From Deinococcus sp. (GTDB taxonomy: Bacteria; Deinococcota; Deinococci; Deinococcales; Deinococcaceae), in NCBI GenBank assembly GCA_018260275.1, contig JAGLBK010000084.1:1-10817 (forward strand): DNA of 10,817 nt, in the 5' to 3' direction. Positions within the stretch are counted from its first letter, which is position 1, and each line of letters begins with the position of its first letter. This document shows positions 1-8,588 of this stretch, in pieces. A model generated the notes under the pieces. The model was given only the letters and a program-made list of their open reading frames with translations. It did not search any database and had not been told where the DNA came from. The position numbers and the translations under genes were made by a program.

Positions 1-2008
<2,008 letters not shown>

Positions 2009-2083
2009 TGGGTTACCTCGGTGAGTGGGGAGTGGTTGGTGGTGAGTGGGTTTTGGGGTGGGAGGCTTTGGCTTTGGCGGGGT

Positions 2084-2204
2084 TACCCCTCGCTTCGCGC
2101 TCTGCGAGTCCGCCCCTTCGGGGCACCTCCCCTGAAAAGGGAGGCTTGGGGGTGCTTTTAGGCTCCCTTTTCAGGGGAGCTGTCAGCGCAGCTGACTGAG
2201 GGGT
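2084..2204. repeat. Composite inverted-repeat element (MITE-like) between NUDIX gene and valS
   Basis: The element is bounded by the inverted ends ACCCCTC (2084-2090) and GAGGGGT (2198-2204). Inside are two copies, in opposite orientation, of the 17-mer CTCCCCTGAAAAGGGAG (2127-2143 and 2163-2179, perfect inverted repeat, 19-nt spacer). Each copy can itself fold (CTCCC/GGGAG). Smaller hairpins are GCCCC-TTC-GGGGC (2112-2124) and GTCAG/CTGAC (2182-2196). The two halves differ in their internal filler, so it looks like two related repeat units facing each other. Small interspersed repeats are known in Deinococcus genomes, but I cannot assign this one to a named family. It sits inside the operon and overlaps the 3' end of the NUDIX gene. 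Confidence 0.75.
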
Positions 2205-2697
2205 ATTTCTGCTGAAGCTGAGGCAACGCCGCTTCATACTGGTGGCCCACAATCAGGCCATGTTCAGCAAGAGGAACGAAGGAACACAGAAAAGTCATGC
2301 CCTTGTCCTTAACGCCGCCGCTGACCTGCTGCGTCCAGTGGTCGGGTGCGCTTCGTGGAGCCATAAGATGGAAATAGTGCCAGACCTGCGATTTATCCTC
2401 ACGGGTCATATGGAACGAAGCAAGATGCTGTGGCCTGCTCAAACTAAGACCCGTTTCCTCCAGTACTTCTCTCAGGGCAGCGGCTTCCAGCGTTTCGCCA
2501 GGTTCTATCCCACCTGCTGGAACCTGAATACCCGCATCAGGGTATTCGGGAGTATAAGCAAAGACCAGCAATTCATGCGGCTGACGGGTGACATAGGCCA
2601 GCACACGCTCTCGCCAGCTTTCCCTCTTAGCAAGGGCGCGAGCTTCGGCCAGTGGCAACGGCTTTGCGTGGGTTGTGATTTGTGCTGTTTCCATCAT
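2158..2697 (-). CDS. NUDIX hydrolase
   Basis: The protein belongs to the NUDIX superfamily, which cleaves nucleoside diphosphates linked to another moiety; the substrate here cannot be read from sequence. A complete Nudix box fits GX5EX7REUXEEXGU at residues 62-84 (2446-2514), ending in REVLEETGL, so the Mg-binding glutamates are present. The fold has one domain and there is no signal peptide. Two adjacent ATGs are possible: 2697 (179 aa) or 2694 (178 aa). The GGGGG tract just upstream is better spaced for the second. It is the first gene after the T-box leader and lies upstream of valS in the same direction, so its expression should respond to uncharged tRNA-Val. The last ~15 residues, including the SSPEKGA tail, are encoded inside the composite repeat at 2084-2204, so the native C-terminus may have been replaced. 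Confidence 0.93.
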   Translation of the reverse strand: MMETAQITTHAKPLPLAEARALAKRESWRERVLAYVTRQPHELLVFAYTPEYPDAGIQVPAGGIEPGETLEAAALREVLEETGLSLSRPQHLASFHMTREDKSQVWHYFHLMAPRSAPDHWTQQVSGGVKDKGMTFLCSFVPLAEHGLIVGHQYEAALPQLQQKYPSVSCADSSPEKGA

Positions 2698-2719
2698 CTA
2701 TCCCCCATCATCCATCATC

Positions 2720-2783
2720 AAAAAAACGTCCCGCCCGCTCAGCCTTCCCCGTAAAGGTTGGACTGATATGCGGACGAGACGTT
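2720..2783 (-). terminator. Rho-independent terminator of the T-box leader
   Basis: On the minus strand the arm ACGTCTCGTCCGC (2770-2782) pairs with GCGGGCGGGACGT (2726-2738), 13 bp including G-U pairs, and is followed directly by a run of seven T (2720-2726). The loop region contains a further TCAG/CTGA pairing. The CCGC end of the 5' arm can instead pair with GCGG just before the TGGT bulge of the T-box, which would form the competing antiterminator. It ends about 23 nt before the NUDIX start codon. Confidence 0.9.
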
Positions 2784-3027
2784 GACCGGTTCAGCCAAAT
2801 CCCGCGTTACCACCGCGCTTCTTAGACACTGCATTAAAACACTGCGCCTAAGCACTCGCCTGCGCTGTATCGGGCGCACCCGGACGGGTCTACTGGGCTG
2901 CTGGCGCGGCTGTTCTTCCGTTCTGGCTCACGGGCGACTTTCTCCGCTTGGCCTTCCCACCTGTGCTTTCAGCCACGGCACAGGCTCTCTTTGGGGGCTG
3001 GGGCGGGTACTCCTCCCGGTCACTGCT
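2720..3027 (-). promoter_or_regulatory. T-box riboswitch leader, valine type (tRNA-Val sensing), upstream of NUDIX-valS
   Basis: Read on the minus strand, this leader shows the T-box parts in order. In Stem I, the 5' specifier-loop strand holds GGAGTA (3008-3013), the S-turn side. The distal arm begins with AGAGAG (2985-2990) and a CCTGTGC/GCACAGG stem. The 3' specifier-loop strand GAGAAAGTC is flanked by CCGC/GCGG and GGG/CCC helices, giving a GUC (Val) specifier at 2936-2938. GTGAGC follows it, the K-turn side. A hairpin resembling Stem III spans 2821-2852 with 9-bp arms. The T-box GCGGTGGTAACGCGG lies at 2802-2816 on the plus-strand numbering; its UGGU bulge (2809-2812) is complementary to ACCA of a tRNA with discriminator A73. 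The terminator follows. Known T-boxes stop transcription when the tRNA is charged and read through when it is uncharged. The valS gene downstream agrees with the GUC specifier. The 5' end is estimated from the -10 box. Confidence 0.92.
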
Positions 3028-3033
3028 AGGCAG

Positions 3034-3063
3034 AGTCTAGGGCGCGGCGGGGGCGCTTTTCAA
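3034..3063 (-). promoter_or_regulatory. Sigma-A-type promoter of the T-box operon
   Basis: Minus-strand TTGAAA (3058-3063) and TAGACT (3034-3039) are separated by 18 nt. Transcription would start near 3027, right at the beginning of the T-box Stem I. The -35 hexamer overlaps the stop codon of the upstream NTF2-like gene. Confidence 0.75.
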
Positions 3064-3476
3064 TCCTTCATCACCTTGCCCGTCGCAAAGTCGGCAGGCA
3101 AAGAGGTGTGCTGGTGCGTGACCAGCCAGCCGCCCTCGCGCTTTTCCAGCACCCAGCTGACACGCTCGCGCATGGCCCGCAGCGGCGTCCCGTCGGCAGC
3201 GATGGCCTGAAAAGTCACGAAGCCGTGTAGCGCGGCCAGTTGTTCGCTCTGGCTGTGGCTCATTTCCTGAAAAGTCACCCTGACCCGCTCCTCACCCAGC
3301 GAGGCGAACCACTCGGCAGTGGCGGCCCGCAGGCTCTCCAGGCCCCGCGCTTCCCAGTGATCCCAGCTGTCGAACATGCGAATGTCGGGAGCGTACAGCT
3401 TCACGAAAGCGGCCACGTCACGAGCATAAACGGCAGCGGCGTAGGCTTCGAGCAGGGACTGCGGATCAGGTCGCAC
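3060..3476 (-). CDS. NTF2-like / SnoaL-type small protein
   Basis: The 138-residue protein has the pattern of the NTF2-like superfamily (SnoaL, DUF4440 and ketosteroid-isomerase-like proteins). An N-terminal helix LLEAYAAAVYARDVAAFVKL leads into LYAPDIRMFDSWDHWEARGLE, followed by alternating strands and a final EGGWLVTHQHTSLP strand, typical of the cone-shaped fold. Members range from isomerases to binding proteins, so no reaction can be assigned. There is no signal peptide, so it is probably cytoplasmic. The start is a GTG at 3476. No Shine-Dalgarno lies close, but TACAAT is placed 6 nt before it, suggesting a leaderless mRNA. It precedes the T-box operon in the same direction, but that operon has its own promoter overlapping this gene's stop, so it need not be functionally linked. 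Confidence 0.85.
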   Translation of the reverse strand: MRPDPQSLLEAYAAAVYARDVAAFVKLYAPDIRMFDSWDHWEARGLESLRAATAEWFASLGEERVRVTFQEMSHSQSEQLAALHGFVTFQAIAADGTPLRAMRERVSWVLEKREGGWLVTHQHTSLPADFATGKVMKD

Positions 3477-3482
3477 GATTAG

Positions 3483-3488
3483 ATTGTA
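3483..3488 (-). promoter_or_regulatory. -10 box for leaderless NTF2-like gene
   Basis: The minus-strand TACAAT is followed by six bases and then the GTG start codon, so transcription would begin at or next to the start codon. A weak -35 candidate, CTGATC, lies 16 nt upstream. Leaderless transcripts driven by TANNNT boxes are established for Deinococcus. Confidence 0.6.
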
Positions 3489-3536
3489 CGCCCTTTACAG
3501 AATTGATCAGCTATTTTTGCCGATAACCCAGGTGGT

Positions 3537-4034
3537 TCAGGGCATTTCCGGCAGCCCGAACGCCGTGGCGGCCTGGCGGAAATCGTGCCAGGCGTCGCGG
3601 AGCTGTCCCAACCAGGCTTTGCGTTCGTCGGGGGACAGGCGGGCGTAGGCTTCGGCCAGTTCGGGCACGGCGGTCACGGCCCGTACCATTTCGCCGGTGG
3701 TCTGCATTCCCAGGTAGAAGTAAGGATTATTCAGCAGCTGCTCCCGCAGACGGCTGATGAACTGCGCCCGCGTGTCTGAACTGGCCGCCTGGTAAGCCCC
3801 GGTGACGGCTGAGCCGGGCTTACCCATAATTCCGTCGGCGTAGCGCAGCATCTGCTCGACCCGCTCGGTACGCCACTGCTCGTTCAGCGGCTCGGGGCTG
3901 GCGTTGACCCGCACACCCTGAGAAATCAGCGCCTCGGCCAGATCGTCGGGGCCTACGTCGCCCTCGGCCTGAATCCGGCGGATCAACTGGGCAAGGCGGT
4001 GCAGTTCGTCGCGCTGGGTACTGTTCATAGCCAT
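3537..4034 (-). CDS. Hypothetical helical protein, 165 aa
   Basis: I do not recognise this family. The chosen ATG at 4034 has GAGG six bases upstream (GAGGCATGCT-ATG), so the longer reading back to 4160 is not needed; ATG at 4028 is an alternative. The product is rich in charged and amphipathic helices. It opens with QRDELHRLAQLIRRIQAEG, followed by a GDVGPDDLAEALISQGVRV stretch that looks like a small helical pair. Later comes a C-terminal run of helices around LSPDERKAWLGQLRDAWHDF. There are no transmembrane segments, signal peptide, cysteines or metal motifs. It is divergent from speA across 206 nt, so the two could share a regulatory region, but nothing in the protein indicates a polyamine role. 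GC-rich codon use matches its neighbours, supporting a real gene. Confidence 0.8.
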   Translation of the reverse strand: MAMNSTQRDELHRLAQLIRRIQAEGDVGPDDLAEALISQGVRVNASPEPLNEQWRTERVEQMLRYADGIMGKPGSAVTGAYQAASSDTRAQFISRLREQLLNNPYFYLGMQTTGEMVRAVTAVPELAEAYARLSPDERKAWLGQLRDAWHDFRQAATAFGLPEMP

Positions 4035-4084
4035 AGCATGCCTCTTCCCGGCAGGGCACGCAAAGCACGCCGGTGGGGGGGATA

Positions 4085-4096
4085 GGCCCGCGGGCC
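4085..4096. repeat. 12-bp perfect palindrome in the speA divergent intergenic region
   Basis: GGCCCGCGGGCC is self-complementary and lies in the 206-nt gap (4035-4240) between the 165-aa gene and speA. It is 15 bp before the TTGACA box of the proposed speA promoter. It could be an operator, but such GC palindromes also arise by chance in GC-rich DNA. Apart from this, the promoter boxes and a 9-nt direct repeat CGCACGGCG (4156-4164, 4201-4209), I see nothing else in the gap. Confidence 0.3.
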
Positions 4097-4110
4097 GTAA
4101 CGCCGGACGG

Positions 4111-4143
4111 TTGACACTCTGGCGCACCTTCTTGCCGTATGAT
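4111..4143 (+). promoter_or_regulatory. Candidate speA promoter
   Basis: A perfect TTGACA (4111-4116) and a TATGAT (4138-4143) are present, but with 21 bp between them, longer than the usual 16-18. Either the promoter is activator-dependent, the true -10 differs, or one box is coincidental. A start near 4150 would give speA a leader of about 90 nt. Confidence 0.4.
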
Positions 4144-4240
4144 TTGTGCCGGTTTCGCACGGCGTCCGCGAGCAGCGCAGCACCTGTTCACCGTACCCCG
4201 CGCACGGCGAGCCTTATCCCACCGGAGGAGGACGCCTCTC

Positions 4241-6160
<1,920 letters not shown>

Positions 6161-6183
6161 GGCGATTGTTCGTAGCATGACCG

Positions 6184-6221
6184 CCGCCGCCTGGGCTGAT
6201 GCTCTGGCGGCGGGCTTTTTT
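6184..6221 (+). terminator. Rho-independent terminator of speA
   Basis: CCGCCGCC (6184-6191) pairs with GGCGGCGG (6206-6213) across a 14-nt loop, and after GC comes a run of six T (6216-6221). It lacks a T-run on the other strand, so it serves speA and not the converging gene at 6257. Confidence 0.9.
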
Positions 6222-6256
6222 GATGCGCCACGCTAGGCCAAAGACACCAGCCCCTC

Positions 6257-6574
6257 TTAGCCGTCTACCTCGCTGCCGCCGATGACCTCATGAATTTCCA
6301 GCACGTTGGGGCGCGGAAACGCTTCGGGGGGCAGGGTATGGCCGCCCTTGTGCCCCTCCTTGAAACCGGGGGCCGTACGCCACGCCTCGAAGGCCGCGCG
6401 GCTTTCCCACAGGCTCAGCACCACGTAGGGGTCGCCCGCCTGCTCGGGCCTCAGGATGTAATTCGACAGGAAGCCGGGCCGATCATCTACCTTACGGGGG
6501 CGGTTAGCAAAGCGGGCCTCGAACGCGGCGTGGTACTCGGGGGCCACATAAATCCGGTTGGAAACGGTAATCAC
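6257..6574 (-). CDS. ABM-domain heme-degrading monooxygenase homologue (IsdG/HmoB type)
   Basis: This 105-residue single-domain protein has the antibiotic biosynthesis monooxygenase (ABM, dimeric alpha/beta ferredoxin-like) fold. The IsdG family opens heme without a separate reductase domain to release iron, using an Asn/Trp/His triad. Here Asn6 (VSNRIYV), Trp65 (AFEAWRT) and His75 (FKEGHKGG) occur with the same Trp-to-His spacing of ten as S. aureus IsdG (Trp67, His77). That supports heme binding, although some ABM proteins with similar residues act on quinones or have no known activity. The GTG start at 6574 overlaps the TGA of the upstream secreted-protein gene (GTGA, 6571-6574), indicating translational coupling. 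An open reading back to 6892 is a shadow of that gene. The protein is cytoplasmic. The gene converges on speA. Confidence 0.85.
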   Translation of the reverse strand: MITVSNRIYVAPEYHAAFEARFANRPRKVDDRPGFLSNYILRPEQAGDPYVVLSLWESRAAFEAWRTAPGFKEGHKGGHTLPPEAFPRPNVLEIHEVIGGSEVDG

Positions 6575-7002
6575 CGGACGCGCTTGAACTCGCCCAGCGT
6601 GCAGCCCAGGTCGTTGGGGTCGAGCTTCAGCGTAAAGCTGCGGTAATCGTTGCCCAGCGCCAGGGTGCCGCTGAGGTGCTCCGGCAGCGCGTACCCCTCC
6701 GGACGGTTGAGCCAGCGCCCGCCAGTCAGGGTCACGCGGTTGCCGTCGAAGGTGCCGCGCAACTCGGCCTTGCCGCGCGGAACCTGGGGGCTGCTGGGCA
6801 GCGGGTACATTTCCCCGATCACCCGGAAGGTGTTGCCCGACCAGTCGGCGATGCTTATCCGCGCTCCGGCGTTCGTCGGGCCGCCCGCGCAACTGTAACT
6901 TCCTTCCCAGACTTCACTGTAGGCAGCGGCAGGCGCGGGGCCAGCTCCACCGGCCAGCGCTGAGGAGAGCAGAACAACGGGCAACAGGGCAAATTTTTTC
7001 AT
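6571..7002 (-). CDS. Exported hypothetical protein with two cysteines
   Basis: I do not recognise the family. The 143-aa product begins MKKFALLPVVLLSSALAGG, a classical Sec signal peptide with a basic N-terminus and hydrophobic core, with cleavage likely around the Ala-rich stretch before YSEVWEG. There is no lipobox cysteine, so it should be released to the cell envelope. The mature part is beta-rich and has two cysteines, in GSYSCAGG and DLGCTLGEF, which could form a disulfide joining the first and last strands. The alternation of short strands and turns suggests a small beta-barrel or lipocalin-like fold, but that is a guess. I chose ATG 7002 over 7011 and 7035 because it starts the basic signal-peptide region and lies 7 nt after TACAAT. 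It overlaps the ABM gene by 4 bp, so the two form one transcript. Confidence 0.85.
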   Translation of the reverse strand: MKKFALLPVVLLSSALAGGAGPAPAAAYSEVWEGSYSCAGGPTNAGARISIADWSGNTFRVIGEMYPLPSSPQVPRGKAELRGTFDGNRVTLTGGRWLNRPEGYALPEHLSGTLALGNDYRSFTLKLDPNDLGCTLGEFKRVR

Positions 7003-7009
7003 TGCCCCC

Positions 7010-7015
7010 ATTGTA
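7010..7015 (-). promoter_or_regulatory. -10 box for leaderless secreted-protein/ABM operon
   Basis: The minus-strand TACAAT is followed by GGGGGCA and then ATG (7002). The G-run is too close to the start to be a normal Shine-Dalgarno, so a leaderless start is the simpler reading. TTGCGA lies 14 bp upstream, too near for a standard -35. Confidence 0.5.
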
Positions 7016-7145
7016 AAAGCTGCCGACAGTCGCAACGGTGCGCGTGACCGCTGTTCGCGCCCAGCCGCCCGGAAGGCCCAGTACCCGCACCACCGGGAGC
7101 CGCCGCGCTTGGACCGCAGAAACCCCCTTCTTTTGCCAAATGCTC

Positions 7146-7151
7146 TAGGCT
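7146..7151 (+). promoter_or_regulatory. -10 box for leaderless methyltransferase gene
   Basis: TAGGCT is followed by seven bases and the ATG at 7159. There is no Shine-Dalgarno and no convincing -35. It fits the same TANNNT-to-start spacing as other genes in this window. Confidence 0.45.
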
Positions 7152-7158
7152 GTGCCTC

Positions 7159-8391
7159 ATGTCTGAACCGTTACTCACGCTGGAAATCGAAAAACTGGTC
7201 GCCGGGGGGCTGGGCCTGGCCCGTGACGACTCCGGCGTGGTGCTGGTGCGCGGCGCCCTGCCCGGCGAGCGCGTGACCGCCGAGGTGCGCCCCGGCAAAG
7301 GCGTGCGCCAGGGCCGCGTGACCGAAATCCTGCGCCGCAGCCCCGACCGGGTCGACGCCCCCGACCTGCCCACCGCCGACCTTGCCCACGCCAGTTACGC
7401 GGCGCAACTGGAATACAAGCGCGGCTTCGTGCAGGAAGCCCTCCAGCGCATTGCCAAGATGCAGCACGAGGTCGAGCCGACCGTCGCCAGCCCGCAGGAG
7501 TGGAACTACCGCAATACCGCGCAGTACCTGATTACGCCGCAGGGCTTCGCCTACCGCGAGCGCCGGGGCAGCGGCCCGCTGGTGTTCGAGAAAGACCCGC
7601 TGGTGATGCCCCAGATTCAGGCGATTCTGGACAAACTGGACCCCCAGCAACTCGACCCGGCGACCGAAATCGCCTTCCGGGCCAGCACCCTGACCGGTGA
7701 AGTCGTGGCGGCCCTGATCGGCGCGGGCGAACCGAAAAAGTTCCTGCGGGCCAGTGACCACCTGATGGACGCGGGCGTGGCCGGAGTCTCACTGGCCGAG
7801 CCTGCCGGAAAACGCTTTAGCGCGGGCGTGCGCCTGATCGCGGGCGAAAACGACATTCTGGAGCAGTTCGGTGACGTGCAGGTGCGGGTCAGCGCGGCGG
7901 GCTTCGCACAGGTGAATCCGCCCGCAGCGGGGCTGGCCTATGCCCACGCGGCGCAGCTGGCGGGCAAGGGCGACCACGCCGCCGACCTCTACGGTGGCGC
8001 GGGCGCGATCGCGCGGCACCTCGCCCCCAATTTCCGGCGCGTGACCGTGCTGGACACCAGCGCCGAGGCCCTGGCCCGTGGGCGGCAAGACGTGGCGGCG
8101 GCGGGCCTCAAGAACGTGACCTACCGCCACGGCGACGCCGCCGAGTTCGCCGAGATGGGCGCCGACGTGATCGTGGTCGACCCGCCCCGCGCCGGTCTGG
8201 ACGAAACCGCCCGCCAGCACATTCAGCACAGCACCGCCGACCGCCTGGTGTACATCTCGTGCGATCCGGCGACCTGGGCGCGGGACGTGGGCGAACTCGC
8301 CCGCTACGGCTGGAAGCTGGGCAGCGTGACCCCGCACGACTTTTACCCGCAGACCAGTCACATCGAGATCGTGAGCGTGCTGAACAGATAA
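7159..8391 (+). CDS. TrmA/RlmD-family RNA (uracil-5-)-methyltransferase lacking Fe-S cysteines
   Basis: The protein is a class I SAM-dependent m5U methyltransferase for rRNA or tRNA, 410 aa. An N-terminal TRAM RNA-binding domain (about residues 1-60, LEIEKLVAGGLGLAR to GRVTEILRRS) is followed by a central domain. The catalytic Rossmann part has FAQVNP, the SAM loop DLYGGAGAI (276-284), DPPRAGLDE, the nucleophile Cys368 in YISCDPATWARDV, and the C-terminal base Glu403 in HIEIVSVL. All catalytic elements are intact. Classical RlmD/RlmCD proteins have four cysteines holding a 4Fe-4S cluster after the TRAM domain. Here that segment (about 62-90, DLPTADLAHASYAAQLEYKR) has none, and Cys368 is the only cysteine in the protein. 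The target base (23S U747/U1939-like or tRNA U54) cannot be decided. It diverges from the secreted-protein gene. Confidence 0.93.
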   Translation: MSEPLLTLEIEKLVAGGLGLARDDSGVVLVRGALPGERVTAEVRPGKGVRQGRVTEILRRSPDRVDAPDLPTADLAHASYAAQLEYKRGFVQEALQRIAKMQHEVEPTVASPQEWNYRNTAQYLITPQGFAYRERRGSGPLVFEKDPLVMPQIQAILDKLDPQQLDPATEIAFRASTLTGEVVAALIGAGEPKKFLRASDHLMDAGVAGVSLAEPAGKRFSAGVRLIAGENDILEQFGDVQVRVSAAGFAQVNPPAAGLAYAHAAQLAGKGDHAADLYGGAGAIARHLAPNFRRVTVLDTSAEALARGRQDVAAAGLKNVTYRHGDAAEFAEMGADVIVVDPPRAGLDETARQHIQHSTADRLVYISCDPATWARDVGELARYGWKLGSVTPHDFYPQTSHIEIVSVLNR

Positions 8392-8484
8392 TACCGCTTT
8401 GAACTATACTTCGCGCATCCGGGAAAACCACCCGAATCCGCTCTGCTGCGCAGCTTTACAAGTACGCTCCGTTCAAAGCAGTAT
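8391..8484. repeat. Long-range inverted repeat downstream of the methyltransferase gene
   Basis: ATACCGCTTTGAAC (8391-8404, starting at the last base of the methyltransferase stop codon) and GTTCAAAGCAGTAT (8471-8484) are complementary at 13 of 14 positions, enclosing 66 bp. The enclosed part holds a perfect 10-bp palindrome GCTGCGCAGC (8445-8454). The stretch is visibly richer in A and T than the flanking genes. It may be a remnant of a small mobile element or part of one larger repeat with the hairpin at 8501-8543. Confidence 0.65.
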
Positions 8485-8500
8485 CTTCTTTTGCTCACTC

Positions 8501-8543
8501 CGCTCGGAAAATAGTTCGCTTTGGCAAACTATTTTTCCGAGCG
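8501..8543. repeat. Near-perfect 19-bp hairpin overlapping the pheC promoter
   Basis: CGCTCGGAAAATAGTT (8501-8516) is complementary to 8527-8543 apart from one extra A. The pairing continues inward through CGC/GCA with one mismatch to a 4-nt TTTG loop. Its right half covers the -35 and spacer of the promoter at 8521-8550. No T-run follows the stem, so it is not a standard terminator. It could be an operator, a repeat end, or a processed RNA end of the upstream transcript. Confidence 0.7.
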
Positions 8544-8550
8544 ATATAAT
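8521..8550 (+). promoter_or_regulatory. Near-consensus promoter upstream of pheC
   Basis: TTGGCA (8521-8526, 5 of 6 match to TTGACA) and a perfect TATAAT (8545-8550) are 18 bp apart. Transcription would start about 8557, leaving a leader of roughly 30 nt that holds a CCGGT/ACCGG hairpin (8557-8571). This is the best -35/-10 pair on the plus strand of the window. Confidence 0.65.
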
Positions 8551-8577
8551 CCGCCACCGGTGCCGAACCGGAGCCGC

Positions 8578-8583
8578 TACACT
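8578..8583 (+). promoter_or_regulatory. Possible second, leaderless -10 box for pheC
   Basis: TACACT is followed by five bases and the ATG at 8589, fitting the leaderless pattern. No -35 is apparent. It may be an alternative to the promoter at 8521-8550. Confidence 0.35.
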
Positions 8584-8588
8584 AGAGC

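Noticed and set aside
2112..2179. Composite repeat as a rho-independent terminator between NUDIX and valS
   Set aside because: The hairpins are strong, but no T-run follows them in the transcript direction, so an intrinsic terminator is not supported.
2084..2204. CRISPR-like array
   Set aside because: There are only two repeat cores, in opposite orientation and with one short spacer, and no cas genes. It is an inverted-repeat element.
2782..3210. 142-residue plus-strand open frame over the T-box region
   Set aside because: It lies opposite the T-box leader and the NTF2-like gene, has no ribosome-binding site and no recognisable domain.
4139..4240. Upstream extension of speA to an ATG at 4139
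   Set aside because: The extension is Arg/Ala-rich and unlike SpeA, overlaps the TATGAT box, and bypasses the strong GGAGGAGG before 4241.
6575..6892. N-terminal extension of the ABM protein
   Set aside because: It is the out-of-frame shadow of the exported-protein gene. The ABM domain begins at the GTG overlapping that gene's stop.
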